Source of the DNA: Antrodiella citrinella
Lineage: Eukaryota > Basidiomycota > Agaricomycetes > Polyporales > Steccherinaceae
Direction of reading: 5' to 3'
DNA length: 21,109 nt
Assembly (NCBI GenBank): GCA_004802725.1
Contig: SGPM01000415.1
Location: 1-21,109 of the forward strand
A program made the position numbers and the translations under genes. A model generated the notes under the pieces. The model saw nothing but the letters and a program-made list of their open reading frames with translations. It made no database searches and had not been told where the DNA came from. Positions 1 to 10,932 of the stretch are shown piece by piece (position 1 is the first letter of the stretch; every line of letters starts with the position of its first letter).

Positions 1-271
1 CGTCGGGGGAGACGTCGGGGGGCGTGCAGGTCGACAACGGCGACGACGACAACGGCGAGGCGACAACCTCAGGACACGTGGCAATCGAATTCGGGCCCGG
101 AGGGCGGGGATGGCGTGCCTGGGAGCCGAAAGAGCGGGACTGCTAAAAGCAGCAGGGAGAGAATTGGGGCGGCGCGTGAAAAGACGTACCTTAATTGAGC
201 GAGGAACGGTCAGGCACTAGGAGTGACTCCCAGTTTATAGCCCGAGGAGTCGTCGTCTCTCAACTGCTCAA
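1..271 (+). promoter_or_regulatory. 5' flank of the C2H2 factor gene
   Basis: This G/C-rich stretch precedes the chosen start codon at 272. I see no coding sequence of its own. An open frame on the plus strand extends upstream into it from the second exon's frame, but it begins at a TTG (195) and does not carry the first zinc finger, so it is not the real N-terminus. It probably holds the promoter and 5' UTR; no specific operator is recognised. Confidence 0.4.
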
Positions 272-2792
272 ATGGGCACCGACTCGTCTCCTCCCGTCGC
301 CGTCGACAACGACCTCTTCGACCTCGCCGCAGACCACCGCCACCCCGACAGCGCATCCCCCGACAGCCCCGACGTCGACCACGACATGGCCGCCGCAGCC
401 GTCGCGTCCATGCCCAGCCAGTTCCCCCCGCCCTCGTCCACCCAGGGCGGCGTNAAGAGGTACCGCCCTGTGCCGGCCAAGACGTTCCAGTGCAGGGGCT
501 ACGGCGAGTGCAGGATGGTGTTTAGCAGAAGCGAACATCTTGCCAGGCACATCAGGCACGTCCTATCTTCCTGCGTCCTGCGTTGTCCTGACTCTGCCAT
601 CCAGAAAACACACCGGCGAGCGGCCGTTCACCTGCCACTGCTCAAAGCAGTTTTCGCGTCTCGACAATCTGCGCCAGCACGCCCAGACCGTCCACGCAGA
701 CAAGCAGGACCAGAACGAGCGCATGATGCACGAGCTCACCTCCCTCCATGCCTCCATGACCGCCGCCAGCAAGGGCAGCGGTGCACGCGCAAAGCGCCAG
801 CAGCAGGCCGCGACCGTCGCCCCCAGCCTCGACGGCACCGTCCCCTCCATGGCCATCAAGCAGGAGGACAACAACATCGGCATCCCCACCATGCACCAGC
901 GTCCCGGCACCAGCACCGGCTACGAGGGCGGCAACGGGATCATGTACCACCCAGGTGCCAACAGCTGGCACGTCCACAGCACAGACGTCGATCGCCGCGC
1001 GGCGAACAACCATTCCTTTCGTGACCCCGGCCAGTCCTTTCGTGCCCCAACATCGTCCTCCTCATCAGCCGCCTCTTCCGCAGCTTCTCCAGCCTTCGCT
1101 CAGCAACAGTTCCTCCAACAACACCAACAACACCCCGGCCAGTCCTTTCTCGTCCCCTCCTCCGCCACATTCAACTTCAGTCTCCCCGACATCAGCGGCC
1201 ATGCCGCCCCAGGCTCTCAGTCAGGACCTGGTGGCAGCGCTCGCCCGTCATCATCATCAACAGCAGCAGCAGCAGACCCCAATCGATCCCTCCCACCCAT
1301 CTCTACCGTCGTCTCCGCATCCCTTGCTGGCGCCATCCCTCTCCCGCACCAGCCAGCACCTCCAGCGTTCGTCGTCCCGAACCAGCCTGCAGTCGCCGGA
1401 CAATCCTCACACACATCACTCACTGACTCACACGTACTTCCCCTACCAACACCACACCAGTATGGGCGACGACCCTCAACAGCAAATCGCCCAGGGACAG
1501 CTCCAGCAGCATACTACTACCCAAGCGCAGCCAATGCTTTCCCTCCAGGATCTGGACCACTTCCAGCAGTGGTCTCGCATCGCCCAGAACTATCCCTTTC
1601 ATTCATCGCTGGAGGGCAACAGCATGGACGTGGGAACTGGGCAACAGGTGGACCAGCATCTGCATCATCATCGCAGCTATACCGATCCCATTCAGGCGGC
1701 GGAGGTGGAGATTCAGCAGCGTCAGGAGGAGACGAACCGACGTCTCCAGCAGGAGGCGCATACGACTCTCCATTTTCCTTCCACGCACCAAGCACATCCA
1801 CATCGGCGACCGAACAGCACGGGTACCGGGACCAGCCAGCGGGGCTCCCCAACCCACGCAAACGACCTCACTCGGGATCCGACGACGATGATGTCGCAGC
1901 ACGTGAACGTGGACGACCCGATACTGGCCGCCCAGTTAGCAGCGGTGGGTGGCGTCCAGGTACCAGTGGGCTCGCTGGGGGCGGGGACTACGAGTACGGG
2001 AGCGAATCTCGGCCCCAGTCTCGACGGCTCTCAGTCATGGAACTCTGCAATGACACCGATGCAGATACAGCAACTCGACCATTTATACCGCTTTCAGCAA
2101 CAGCAGCAGCAAACGTCTCACGCCCAACGACTTCGTCAGGACTCGTCACGTCCGCTTCTCAACTCCAGCTCTCCGATCGCCCCACACCACCCCCACAACA
2201 GCAGCAGCAGTCACCAGCGCCTTCCCCTCTCGGCCCCGGCCACGGTCACCTCCCATCCCAGCAGCACCTCGCCGGTGTCAGCGGGTTCCAGCAACAGCAA
2301 CGGACCCCATCTCCCCAGAGCTACCGCACGAGCACATATCTACTCGCAAGAGCTGCATCGACAGCAGCAGGAGCAAATGCGACATCAGCAGGAGCAGATC
2401 TGGGAGCAGCAGCAGCGGCAAGAGGAGCGGCGGCGGGACGAGCGGCAGCAGCAGCAGCAGCAGAATACGAATTCGGCGGCGCAAGAGGAGTATCTCCAGC
2501 AGCTGGCCCTAGCCGAGGCGTTCCATCACCAGCAGCAGCAGCAGCAGCAGCGTACCACCAACAGTCCCCACGGGCTCCCGGGTCACAATCCCCATTATTT
2601 CCCTCCGCAGGCGGGGTCGGGGCAGGAGGGAGCGTATATGGACGGAGAGTACCATCAGCAGCAGGCGGAGGCGGCGATGTTGGATCACCAGGAAGCGTAT
2701 CATCTGGCGGATCTGGTGGGAGTCCAGGAGGGGAGTCCCAACGGGGGAATGATCAAGTACGATTCTCCGCTCCCGTTGGAATGAGGGCGTAA
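272..2792 (+). CDS. C2H2 zinc-finger transcription factor
   Basis: Two exons, 272-555 and 605-2792, encode about 823 residues of a probable nuclear DNA-binding regulator. Two adjacent C2H2 fingers sit at residues 74-97 (C74, C80, H93, H97; C-X5-C-X12-H-X3-H) and 105-125 (C105, C107, H120, H125), joined by the classical linker KHTGERPF. The second finger has an unusual C-X1-C spacing. The long tail is disordered and rich in Ser, Pro, Gln, Ala and Gly; it holds a basic NLS-like [14 protein letters not shown] and the stretch [12 protein letters not shown], which I remember as conserved in basidiomycete relatives. That motif, the second finger and the absence of stops support this frame. The ATG at 272 is chosen because the first finger is only in that frame. 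The intron splits the linker and is of the GC-AG class. Target genes cannot be inferred. One N lies at 454, in a third codon position. Confidence 0.85.
556..604 (+). other. GC-AG intron in the zinc-finger linker
   Basis: A 49-nt intron is required to join the two fingers. The in-phase join is CAG|GCACGT at the donor and CCAG|A at the acceptor, with a CTGAC branch-like site about 20 nt upstream of the acceptor. The nearby GT at 560 would put the second finger out of frame, so the GC donor is the one supported by the protein. Confidence 0.75.
1261..2550 (+). repeat. CAG/GCA trinucleotide runs in the tail of the C2H2 gene
   Basis: Pure CAG runs occur at 1261-1275 (5 units), 2446-2463 (6 units) and 2530-2550 (7 units), with many interrupted CAG clusters between them. 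In the coding frame they are read as GCA and give poly-Ala in the last third; in the +1 frame they give poly-Gln. They explain much of the low complexity of the C-terminal half. Confidence 0.8.
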
Positions 2793-4000
2793 GTGCCGCT
2801 CGTTCGTCTTTGGGTCGATTCCCGTCTTGGTTTCCCTTCTCTTTCTCCTCTCCCTTCGCTCCCCCGAGGATCCAGCATTTAGTCCGTCCTCGGGCGCGCG
2901 TATACATATATCGTATGTGGTGTTTAAGATTCCGGTGATTCGTCTTTTCTTCTCGTCTCTCATTTGTATNATAGAAGAAAAGGGTAATNGTCGTCGGCTT
3001 TGCAGGTTACGTGTTGTGTCTGTGTCTGTGTGTCTGTCTATCCCTTCCCCGTCCTTTTTACTCTCTCTCTCATTTGGTTTTTTGCGGTCGTCGTTTTGCG
3101 CACTTTACTTACACCGTATATATTCGTACCAAACTTCCGTCATCCTTTTTTTTGTTCGCTTTCAATGTCTCTGTGATACCACTACAGCGCAATCTTCCGC
3201 ATTGTAATATCCCCCCCCCCCTTTCGTTCTACACCCTTTTCCTACCCTATACATGCATTTCCTCAACCCAAAATGTGCTATTGCTCACCTTTTCTGCTTT
3301 CGTGTCGTCGACGCCTTTTCTTCCCCCTTTGTATATGTTCAACGAGTCTCAGCGTCCGCGTTAGTGTGTACACACCGTCCTTTCCTTTCCTTCGAACTGT
3401 CGCTCATTTTTTTTTTCGTACACTGTCTTCATTGGCCCGCACATTCCTTTGTTTCATTCGTTCGGAGAGTATTCTAATTTACCCACACTCTCCCCCTGCG
3501 CGCCGATAAGTAATACCAGCTCTGAACCGAATTCGAAGTCCCTGTCTCAATGTCAATCTCGAAGTTCCGCTCCGAACGTTGTTGAATGGTGTTTTGTTTG
3601 TTCCGAATAGTGTCATGGTATGACATTGACAGGACGTTTGGTCTTGTCGTGTACTTTACGCTGCGATGAACGTTGAGTTCAGATTGGGATTCCCTTCCCA
3701 TCTGCCGACGTCGAACGACGGCGGTGATGTGAAGGATCCCCTTCCAGTGGGTGCTTATTGTCAAGTATGTGCGTTTTCAATAATCGATTCGAATGACGTG
3801 ACCTCTGGCGGACTCTTCAATCGTCCATGTGAACTTGGAGGCGTGAGGCTCGAACCGGTTCGTTGAATCGTGTGCAGCAGCGCGTTTGTAGGTTCGTTCG
3901 GATAGCAGTGGGGCGCGGAGGGAATTCTGTATAGCAACGAAATAAAACCGTGTTGATTTGGATAGCTACGGAAAGCTAGTAACTACGGGGTATCTACACA
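2793..4000. other. Pyrimidine-rich 3' flank, no gene seen
   Basis: About 1.2 kb without a recognisable gene. The plus strand from about 2820 to 3480 is strongly C/T-rich, with a GTGTCTGTGTCTGTGTGTCTGTC-like stretch near 3014, a run of C near 3211 and a run of T near 3408. Part is probably the 3' UTR of the zinc-finger gene. Short open frames here lack any recognisable domain. Confidence 0.5.
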
Positions 4001-4674
4001 GGTGCTGCCACAGTGCTCCCTTCAGCCTGAACAATCCCCAGCCACCCCTAGTAACCATAGTGGAGAAAACATTGTCAGCAGCCGGACGACGTCGAAGCCA
4101 AGGATGCTACTCACCTTAGTGACCTTACTTATAGCCTCTCCTGATATGACTTGTATCCACGGGCCTAATGAGCCTATGAGCATGATATGCCGAAGATGAA
4201 GGGAGCTACTCACAAGTTACCACTGCCACCTCACACTGCACGGCTACTCACTCCCATACGCGCATTGCTGCACTTCATCGACGTGCCACAAGAGATGCGT
4301 AACACGTCGAGGAAGGGTAGCGTATATATATCATTATGTATGTGGTATACATTGATGGATAAAGCGACACATTGATTCTAATGTTGGGCTCTTCCCAGTA
4401 GAATTAATACCATCAGTGTCAGTTGCTCAGGAGGGCGGCTGAAATCCCGTTGAAATTGACGGCTTGGATATCAATGTGATGCATGGAGAGGCCAACGACC
4501 TTTCGATTCACGTACGTGCAGATGTTCGTTGTATTATGTTTGCCCTGGGTATCCCGCCGCCGCAGGCGTAGGGTCCCTTACTAGGGTCGACCCTTTGTTA
4601 GCGCGGACCCCCTCGTGCCAACTTGCACCGGCAAAGTCCGAAGTTTCTTCGTCGTTCTTGTCATACGACTCGGC
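4001..4674. other. Gene-poor stretch with three GTGAGTAGC copies on the minus strand
   Basis: The nine-base word GCTACTCAC, which reads GTGAGTAGC on the minus strand, occurs at 4106-4114, 4205-4213 and 4243-4251. GTGAGT is the consensus basidiomycete 5' splice site, and the first copy is preceded by AAG, as a good donor would be. I could not assemble coding exons between them. This may be the remains of a minus-strand, intron-dense gene, a non-coding transcript, or a small repeat. Confidence 0.35.
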
Positions 4675-6191
4675 ATGGGACTCTCAGCTGGAAACAATCT
4701 TGAAACATCCAATGGCGACCGCAGCCTTGCGACCGAGCTGCAGCTCAGCATCGTCGTCGAGCATCTGTCCAACGACAAACGGACGCTCCGCTTTTTTTCT
4801 CTCGTTTCTCGCGACTGGATGGCTCCCGCCCAAATGGGACTCTTCGAGCACCTCAACTTGAACGTACCCATGGTCTGTCGCACCCATCCCTCCAACACCC
4901 TTGTTCAGCGGCTGCTGCGACTCCCCGATCCTCGCCTCGTTCTGGCCATGTACGTGCGTAGCCTACGCATCGTCTGCGACGAGTTGGGATCGCTGTCGCT
5001 GTCTGCGGCAATATGTCTACACCCCGAAAGTTCTACGCGTTATTCTATGTGGATGTCCTCGACTTGGTGTCTGTCGTCCCGAACTTGCAAACGTTGACCT
5101 TGGAGTACCTCAACCTCAAATTTAAATCCGCGGCGCAAGCTCCTGAGAACTACGGATCGGACGACGTCGTCGGAGGTCCTCCGTCCATGACTTTGTGTAA
5201 CTTGTCGCTTCGGGAGCTCATCGTCGACGAACTTGCACTCTGGGTGCTCTTGGACCGCTTGGGCCCTGTCGTTGATCTGTATGGCGACAAATTGACTGTC
5301 CATGGCTCGCAGGACGTTCTCTACCTCCGCCCGAACTACATTACTGCCACCCGTACGTTGGAGCTTTCGGCAGTCAAGTTCCTCACACCGCATCCCGCAC
5401 GACCCTCCATGGACGTCCTCCTCTCTTTTACGAGTGGTCTTAAGAAGCTTGGGATCATATGCGATCTCCAGGAAGCCAATGAAGTCGACACATTGTGCGA
5501 TCTTTTGGAGACGAAAGGGGCGAATCTCGAGTGTCTCTGCCTCGAGTGCACCGGTGTCACGGCGAGTCTTGCGAGAAATGGGCACCGTTACCCTGTGGCT
5601 GTGGATAAAGATTGTACGTCTTTCTCGCGTCTTCCCAGTCATTGATCCATACCCACAAGATGACGAGCCCCACTCTGGGACAAGAGCCCGGACGGTTTTG
5701 GCCAGATGTTGCCTTCGTGCTCCCGCATACCCCGCCTCACGTCGAGCTGCCCATCCCTGAAGACACTCACGGTCGTGTTGTCCATCCTAGAAGAGACGAC
5801 AGAAGACGCGGTCCCAGCCATGGACACAGCGCCGACAGACGCGTTCGTACGTTGGCTCTGCGCGTGATCGCCGCCGCTCCCCGCACGCTCACGTCGATCA
5901 CCATCCGCCTCTCCCCACTTTTTCGCGAGCAGCTCGAGCCGGGGAACAATACGCTTCATTTGGTGGACTGGGAAAAATGGGACGCGGTGTTGAGGGAGTA
6001 TGAGCACCTCGAGCATCTGGTGTTCGAGCTGGTGAGTACGGGAGTGTCTCCGCCGAAGCAGGTGTGGGATCTGCGAGCTGAGTTTGAAAGTGGGTCGGTG
6101 GAAAGGGCTGGGACACGAGGGTGGATCCGTTCGAGAGCTCCTCGCTAAGCTGCCTATTGTGAAGCCTGATCATGACTCGAGAGTAATTTAA
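4675..6191 (+). CDS. F-box-like protein, frame-disrupted
   Basis: This resembles the large family of basidiomycete F-box/LRR-like proteins, which recruit substrates to SCF ubiquitin ligases. From ATG 4675 the N-terminus carries an F-box-like segment (about residues 17-62: LATELQLSIVVEHLS ... FFSLVSRDW), followed by YVRSLRI and alternating Leu-rich strands such as VPNLQTLTLEYLNL. The frame changes near 4954-5031; an intron at 4954-5030 (GTGCGT...AAAG) would keep phase, but the skipped bases also read like family sequence, so an indel is equally possible. A 54-nt intron at 5614-5667 restores a Leu-rich stretch (TSSCPSLKTLTVVLS). A second shift near 5865 looks like one missing base. An intron from 6032 (GTGAGT) to 6077 would give a family-like end (SVRELLAKLP) with stop at 6189-6191. 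It is either a decaying gene or an intact one with assembly errors. Confidence 0.55.
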
Positions 6192-6719
6192 GCCTGGTGT
6201 ACTACCATTGTAATATCTTTGTGTGTCGTCGAGATGTATTGTGTATCAGAGTAATGTTCTACCCTGGATAATGTACAGTCCGAGCAAGAAAATGCAGCGA
6301 GTCTTCTATTACATGAGGCCCTGTGAGAATGAGAGCCAGCCGTTAGACGACGAGGAGTCTTCAGCTAGTACGGAAATTCATCAACATCAATATGCTCGGT
6401 CACGAGAACAGGTGTTGTATTCAGGCTCACAGACTGGGATATAACTTGTGGTTCATGCGTTCAGTCTATACAGTTTGTATCAGTGAGCACTCGTGAATAC
6501 TGGACACCTGAAATTACTCACCTGTATAATCCTCATCGCCGTCTACAAAGAGGACCAGGAAGCCCTCGATGAGAAAGGTCGCCACTCACCGGTACAACTG
6601 TCTTCACTCTCTGCAGATAGTACAGTGAGTCATTATGCATTCCTATTGTATGGAGAGGCCGGCGCTGCCACTCACCCGTAGAAACCGTCGAAGACCAGCC
6701 GATGTTTTCAGTAAGAAAG
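6192..6719. other. Intergenic, with donor-like motifs on the minus strand
   Basis: No complete gene is seen. On the minus strand, copies of GTGAGT with similar flanks lie at 6513-6521, 6581-6589 and 6667-6675, downstream of the decayed F-box fragment. Two are preceded by CAG or CGG and look like real 5' splice sites; a candidate 3' end (CTGCAG) lies between the second and third. They may mark the intron-rich tail of the same broken gene. Confidence 0.35.
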
Positions 6720-6985
6720 AGTCCGAGCAAGGGATGACGGTATGACAGGATGGACGTAGACTGCGGACGTACACGAGGAGGTACTGCGAGGATACTAANA
6801 AATCGGAAGAATCCTGTAGTATCTTGTCTTGGTATCCAGAAGAACTGCGGCCACGTACAGGCTTTCAAACAACGACAGCCGTGCGGGTGCCTTCCATTCG
6901 TGAGAGATACAAGATAGGTCCCGCAATGAATGCGCACATGTNTACCCNTGCAAGAANTCAGCGATGTGTAGNTGCAACTCCAAAN
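6720..6985 (-). pseudogene. Decayed F-box gene fragment
   Basis: Read on the minus strand from about 6985, the sequence begins with an F-box-like segment (ELxLHIAxFL ... LRDLSCISHEWKAPARL) closely resembling that of the plus-strand F-box gene at 4675. Further on, the family motif YVRSLR appears, but in a different frame from the F-box, so at least one frameshift separates them. No in-frame ATG is visible upstream, where a stop closes the frame. Five N bases fall in or just before the F-box (6942, 6948, 6957, 6972, 6985). It is a diverged paralogue in the opposite orientation, probably non-functional. Confidence 0.55.
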
Positions 6986-7578
6986 CAAGCGATGGGGGTA
7001 TATCAGTACGGGGTTATGCTACTGAAAGTCGTGTACTGAACTTGAAACATTTGATATCCGGGATAAAACGTACAGAAGATGAGCAAAGAATGGCAGAAAT
7101 GTGAATTGTTCAAAACGTACCGTACCCATGCTCTAGGAGAATAGGACAANAGCAAAGATATGGTGTATGTTTGAAAAAANATATACAGCGCGTCTAGGGC
7201 TCATTGTCAATGCTCAATGCCACGCATAACGCCACCGTGCCGCGTTTTGGAAAAGGTGTGANAATCGAGTCGTACGGCTTCNGTGTAAGACCTTTGTCTA
7301 TTAGACTGGTCCGATATAGAAAGCAATTCGAATGAATGATTGAGCTGAATAGACGTAGAGAGAGATATAGTATGNCTGCATGGGCGTCCGTTTTGAGGTG
7401 CTTGATGGGGGTGTAGCACAACAGAGCCAAACAACGTCTGTGTCTGGGCATTGACTCTTGGCNGTCTGTCCTTTGTTTCAAACATTGTTTGTCCATTTCT
7501 CCTTCATCTCCGCCATCTACGTTGCGTTCTCTTCAGCCTCAGCAGTCGANGAGAATAGGGAAAATCATACGACGCGGA
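6986..7578. other. Spacer and 5' flank of the histone deacetylase gene
   Basis: No gene is recognised. Short minus-strand open frames near 7194-7496 have no domain and are interrupted by N bases. The last part, just before 7579, should contain the promoter and 5' UTR of the HDAC gene; no defined element is identified. Confidence 0.4.
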
Positions 7579-9629
7579 ATGTCCAAACGACGAGTGGCAT
7601 ACTACCACGACCGTGAGTGGCTTATGACACTTTTGCGACCAAGTTTCCAACATGAGCATGATCATAGCGGACGTGGGCGCGTTCACATACGGTCTCGGGC
7701 ATCCTATGAAGCCTCAGAGGATGCGCATCACCCACGAACTNGTCTCTGCATATGGCATGCTCGACCATATGCAAGTCCTTGTGCGTGCGTCTGACATTCT
7801 GCGCCCTATCTCCTTCTTNANGATTTCTTACGCGNTTTTATCATTGCTTTTGTAGAAGGCGAAACGGGCTTCTGCAGAGGAGATGACGCGGTTNCATACG
7901 GATGAGTACATCCACTTCTTGTCAAGAGTGATTCCGGAGACGGTAGAGGAGATGACGTTTCATGGCACGCGTTGTGAGTTCAGTTCAATTCAGTCCAATT
8001 GCCCTTACCTGATTAGTCGTGTTGGTCCTGGCTCAAGTTCTTATGGGAGACGACAATCCTCCCTTTGATGGCGTTTTCGATTTCTGCGCTCTGTCGGCGG
8101 GAGGATCNATTGGTGCGCATTCTTCATATTTCATTCACGTCTAGGACATCCCTCCTAAGTGCCACACAGAGGCTGGACAGCGCTTATCCAGCGGCGCAAC
8201 CGACATTGCCATCAACTGGGCGGGNGGACTACACCATGCGAAGAAACGTGAAGCATCCGGATTCTGCTACGTGAACGACATCGTGTTGGGCATCCTTGAA
8301 CTCTTGCGCGTCTTCCCTCGCGTGCTCTACGTCGATATNGACTGTCATCACGGCGACGGCGTGGAGGAAGCATTCTACACGACAGACAGGGTCATGACGT
8401 GCTCCTTCCACAAGTTCGGAGAGTACTTCCCTGGGACCGGAACGCAGGATGATCGGGGAAGGGGGAAAGGGAAAGGATATGCGGTGAACGTGCCGTTCAA
8501 AGATGGGTTGACAGACGAGGCGTTCAAAAGTGTGTTTGAGCCGGTAAGCACACGTCCGATTTCGGTGCCAATCCCTAACTTCATTGTGTCCACAGGTGAT
8601 ATCCAAGATCATGGAGGTGTTCCAGCCTTCCGCCATCGTCTTGCAGTGCGGCGCGGATTCACTCGCAGGCGACAAATTGGGCTGCTTCAACATCACGATG
8701 CAGGGTCATGCGTACTGCCTGCAGTTCGTGCGCAAGCTGAACGTACCGCTCATGGTACTGGGCGGTGGCGGGTACACCGTGAAGAACGTGGCGCGGACGT
8801 GGGCGTACGAGACTGCGTGTGCTCTAGGCATCGAGGACACTATCGACCTTAATCTTCCGTGGCACGAGTACTTTGAGTGGTTCGGGCCGAGGTACAGGCT
8901 GGAAGTGGTGGAAAACAACATGGAGGATCTGAACGTCAAGGACAAGTCGTTGGATAAAGTCAGGTGAACATGATTGTTTGTCACGATTATACCCTGGTGC
9001 TGATTAAGGGGTGCAGGGAGACCGCGTTGAGGCAGCTGTCAGAGCTGCGACCGGCGCCATCCGTCGGGATGCACGACGTACCCTCTGAGACCGTTGGCGG
9101 ACACCTCGGGTTCCGCCATACAGAACGACAGACCGTCGACGACATGGACGAACGTCTCGCACGTGAGTCCACTCTTATCACCCGTCAGTTCATCCTTCAT
9201 TGACGTCTACGTTACACAGAACACATGCGCTTCGTCTATGGCATGCAAGACTCCGCCACCTCCTCCGAATCTGAGCCTGACTCCGACTCTGACCGGTCCA
9301 CGTCGAGCCGGCACGTCAACCGCTCTTCGCGGCGGCAGCACGCGCGCACGGGCAAGAAACGCATGAGCATCGCCACGAACCAGATCTTCGACATCACGCT
9401 TCCGCTGGATTTGCCTGCGTCGAAACACGCCAAGAGACGTTTCTTCCATAGCGAGGCGGCGCAGTGGGATGATAAACTCCGGAGGGTCGTTGTCGCGAGG
9501 AACGGGGAGATGGAGGGCGTGGCTGTGAATGGAAGGGTACGGGGTACGATGGGGAATGGGAATGGGACGGAGGGGACAGGGGAAGAGGAGGAGGGGATGG
9601 AGCTTGAGGAAGAGGATGGGGAGAGTTGA
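7579..9629 (+). CDS. RPD3: Class I histone deacetylase, Rpd3/Clr6 type
   Basis: Removes acetyl groups from histone lysines as the Zn-dependent subunit of a nuclear Rpd3/Sin3-type co-repressor complex. Eight exons fit in phase: 7579-7612, 7668-7780, 7856-7973, 8038-8112, 8170-8543, 8596-8963, 9017-9162, 9220-9629, giving 545 residues. The catalytic domain is complete: GGLHHAKK with H135 and H136, the Zn ligands D169 and H173 in DIDCHHGDG (with D171), D259 in QCGADS and Y298 in [27 protein letters not shown] places it with Rpd3/Clr6 rather than Hos2. The C-terminal tail after about residue 390 is longer than in yeast Rpd3, acidic and basic by turns, and ends in a Glu/Gly-rich stretch. The start is fixed by [11 protein letters not shown], the usual N-terminus. 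All seven introns have GT-AG ends and are 52-75 nt. N bases in exons are all at third codon positions. Confidence 0.93.
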
Positions 9630-10932
9630 TCGATATTGTATTGTGCTTGTGCATTCTTGTATTATTAGNTGTGAGTACTCGCCCTTATATGTTATTTGTG
9701 TATTAGGCCTCATATGTCGTTGCGCCTACAGGNCGCCTACTGCCTCGCGCCATAGCAATTTTNCGTTTGCTTCCAAGGTCTGCAACGGTTCTCGTTCGTC
9801 GTCTCCAAAGCCCTATCATACGTATCAGCCATCACAGTTACCACGAAGGAATAGCATCATTGTAACAGTAAGCTCAACTTCAAGACTTCAACCTCAATCA
9901 CGCTTGGTCTTATACGTCATCATCATATACTTATTGGTNGGTATGGTTCCCGCTACTAGGGATCCGCTCTGGGATGCCTAGAGTCAGTGGGTAGAANGCG
10001 GTCCACACGTTTTCGAAAGCGTGGCAAACTATCACGGTNGCGTGTCAGAGCTTCGTTACTTCATCTGGAAAAACCATGGGTGGTCCGGAGCGCTCTGTAG
10101 GCTCTGTAGCTGCCAGAGTCGCGTAGACATCCTCCTGGTTTGTAGTGCTCCATATCACTCATAGCTACCACTGGCGGATCTGTGGCTCTCCGTAGCTTGT
10201 ACCAAACATTCTGTAGTGCAATGGTGCAGAGCTACAGGGCTCAATAGAGCAGTANATTGCAAGGTGTACACTGCGCCGTACATCACAGGATTCACAGATA
10301 ACCAGACTCTTGCACAAGGGGGGCACACAAGAGAGGAATCANAACATCATATATTGCCAGATACAAACATTACAACTAAGAGNTCACTACATAGTCCATT
10401 CACCACATACTATATCNCATCGTATCTTCGTAACCACCAGAAGTTCGGGATCCCCAGCCAAAATTCAAGCGCAGATTGAGAAATCCTGGCTCCTCATTGG
10501 CTTAGGAGCCCATTTTACCAACTTGTGGTTCCGAAGATACCGTGAGATATAGTACAGGCCAACCACCACAGAGGAGCGTCGAGTGGACAGAGCCAGGCTC
10601 GTGAAGCCTTTCGAGATCAGGCAGACGCCTTAATTATCTAATCCGGTTCCTCCCGCATCAGGGCCTCAGAGCCCAAGCCAGACGCCCTAATGCCGAGCGC
10701 TACACTGCTATCGACGTGCTGCCTAGTACTAAGTATTGTGCCGCTATTTCGTTCTGTTGTGTATATTGTATTTTCAATGCTCAGTACTTCGAAATACTTC
10801 CAAGTCCGNTGCACGAACAAGGTCCTGCCGTGAGCCATGCGACAACGGGGATACCCGGGACAAACATTGTACAACAAACATTCAACTCCGACTCAAGAAA
10901 TTGAACTTGAACTTGAACGCCACTCTACCGTC
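9630..10932. other. 1.3 kb intergenic stretch, no gene recognised
   Basis: Nothing here reads as a gene on either strand. Open frames are short and carry N bases. GCTCTGTAG is directly repeated at 10092-10100 and 10101-10109, and related CTGTAG words recur up to about 10215, suggesting a small decayed repeat. The right end must contain the promoter of the gene at 10933. Confidence 0.4.

Noticed and set aside
195..271. Upstream extension of the zinc-finger reading frame from TTG 195
   Set aside because: It belongs to the exon-2 frame, lacks the first finger and reads through the GC-AG intron; the ATG at 272 opens the frame that carries finger 1.
781..2784. The 667-codon +1 frame as the main protein
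   Set aside because: The annotated frame carries the second finger, NPRKRPHS and [11 protein letters not shown], which are family-like; the +1 frame is low-complexity Gln/His/Ser. Kept only as an overprinting question.
7194..7496. 100-codon minus-strand open frame before the HDAC
   Set aside because: No recognisable domain, interrupted by N bases, and no start or splice context that would make it convincing.
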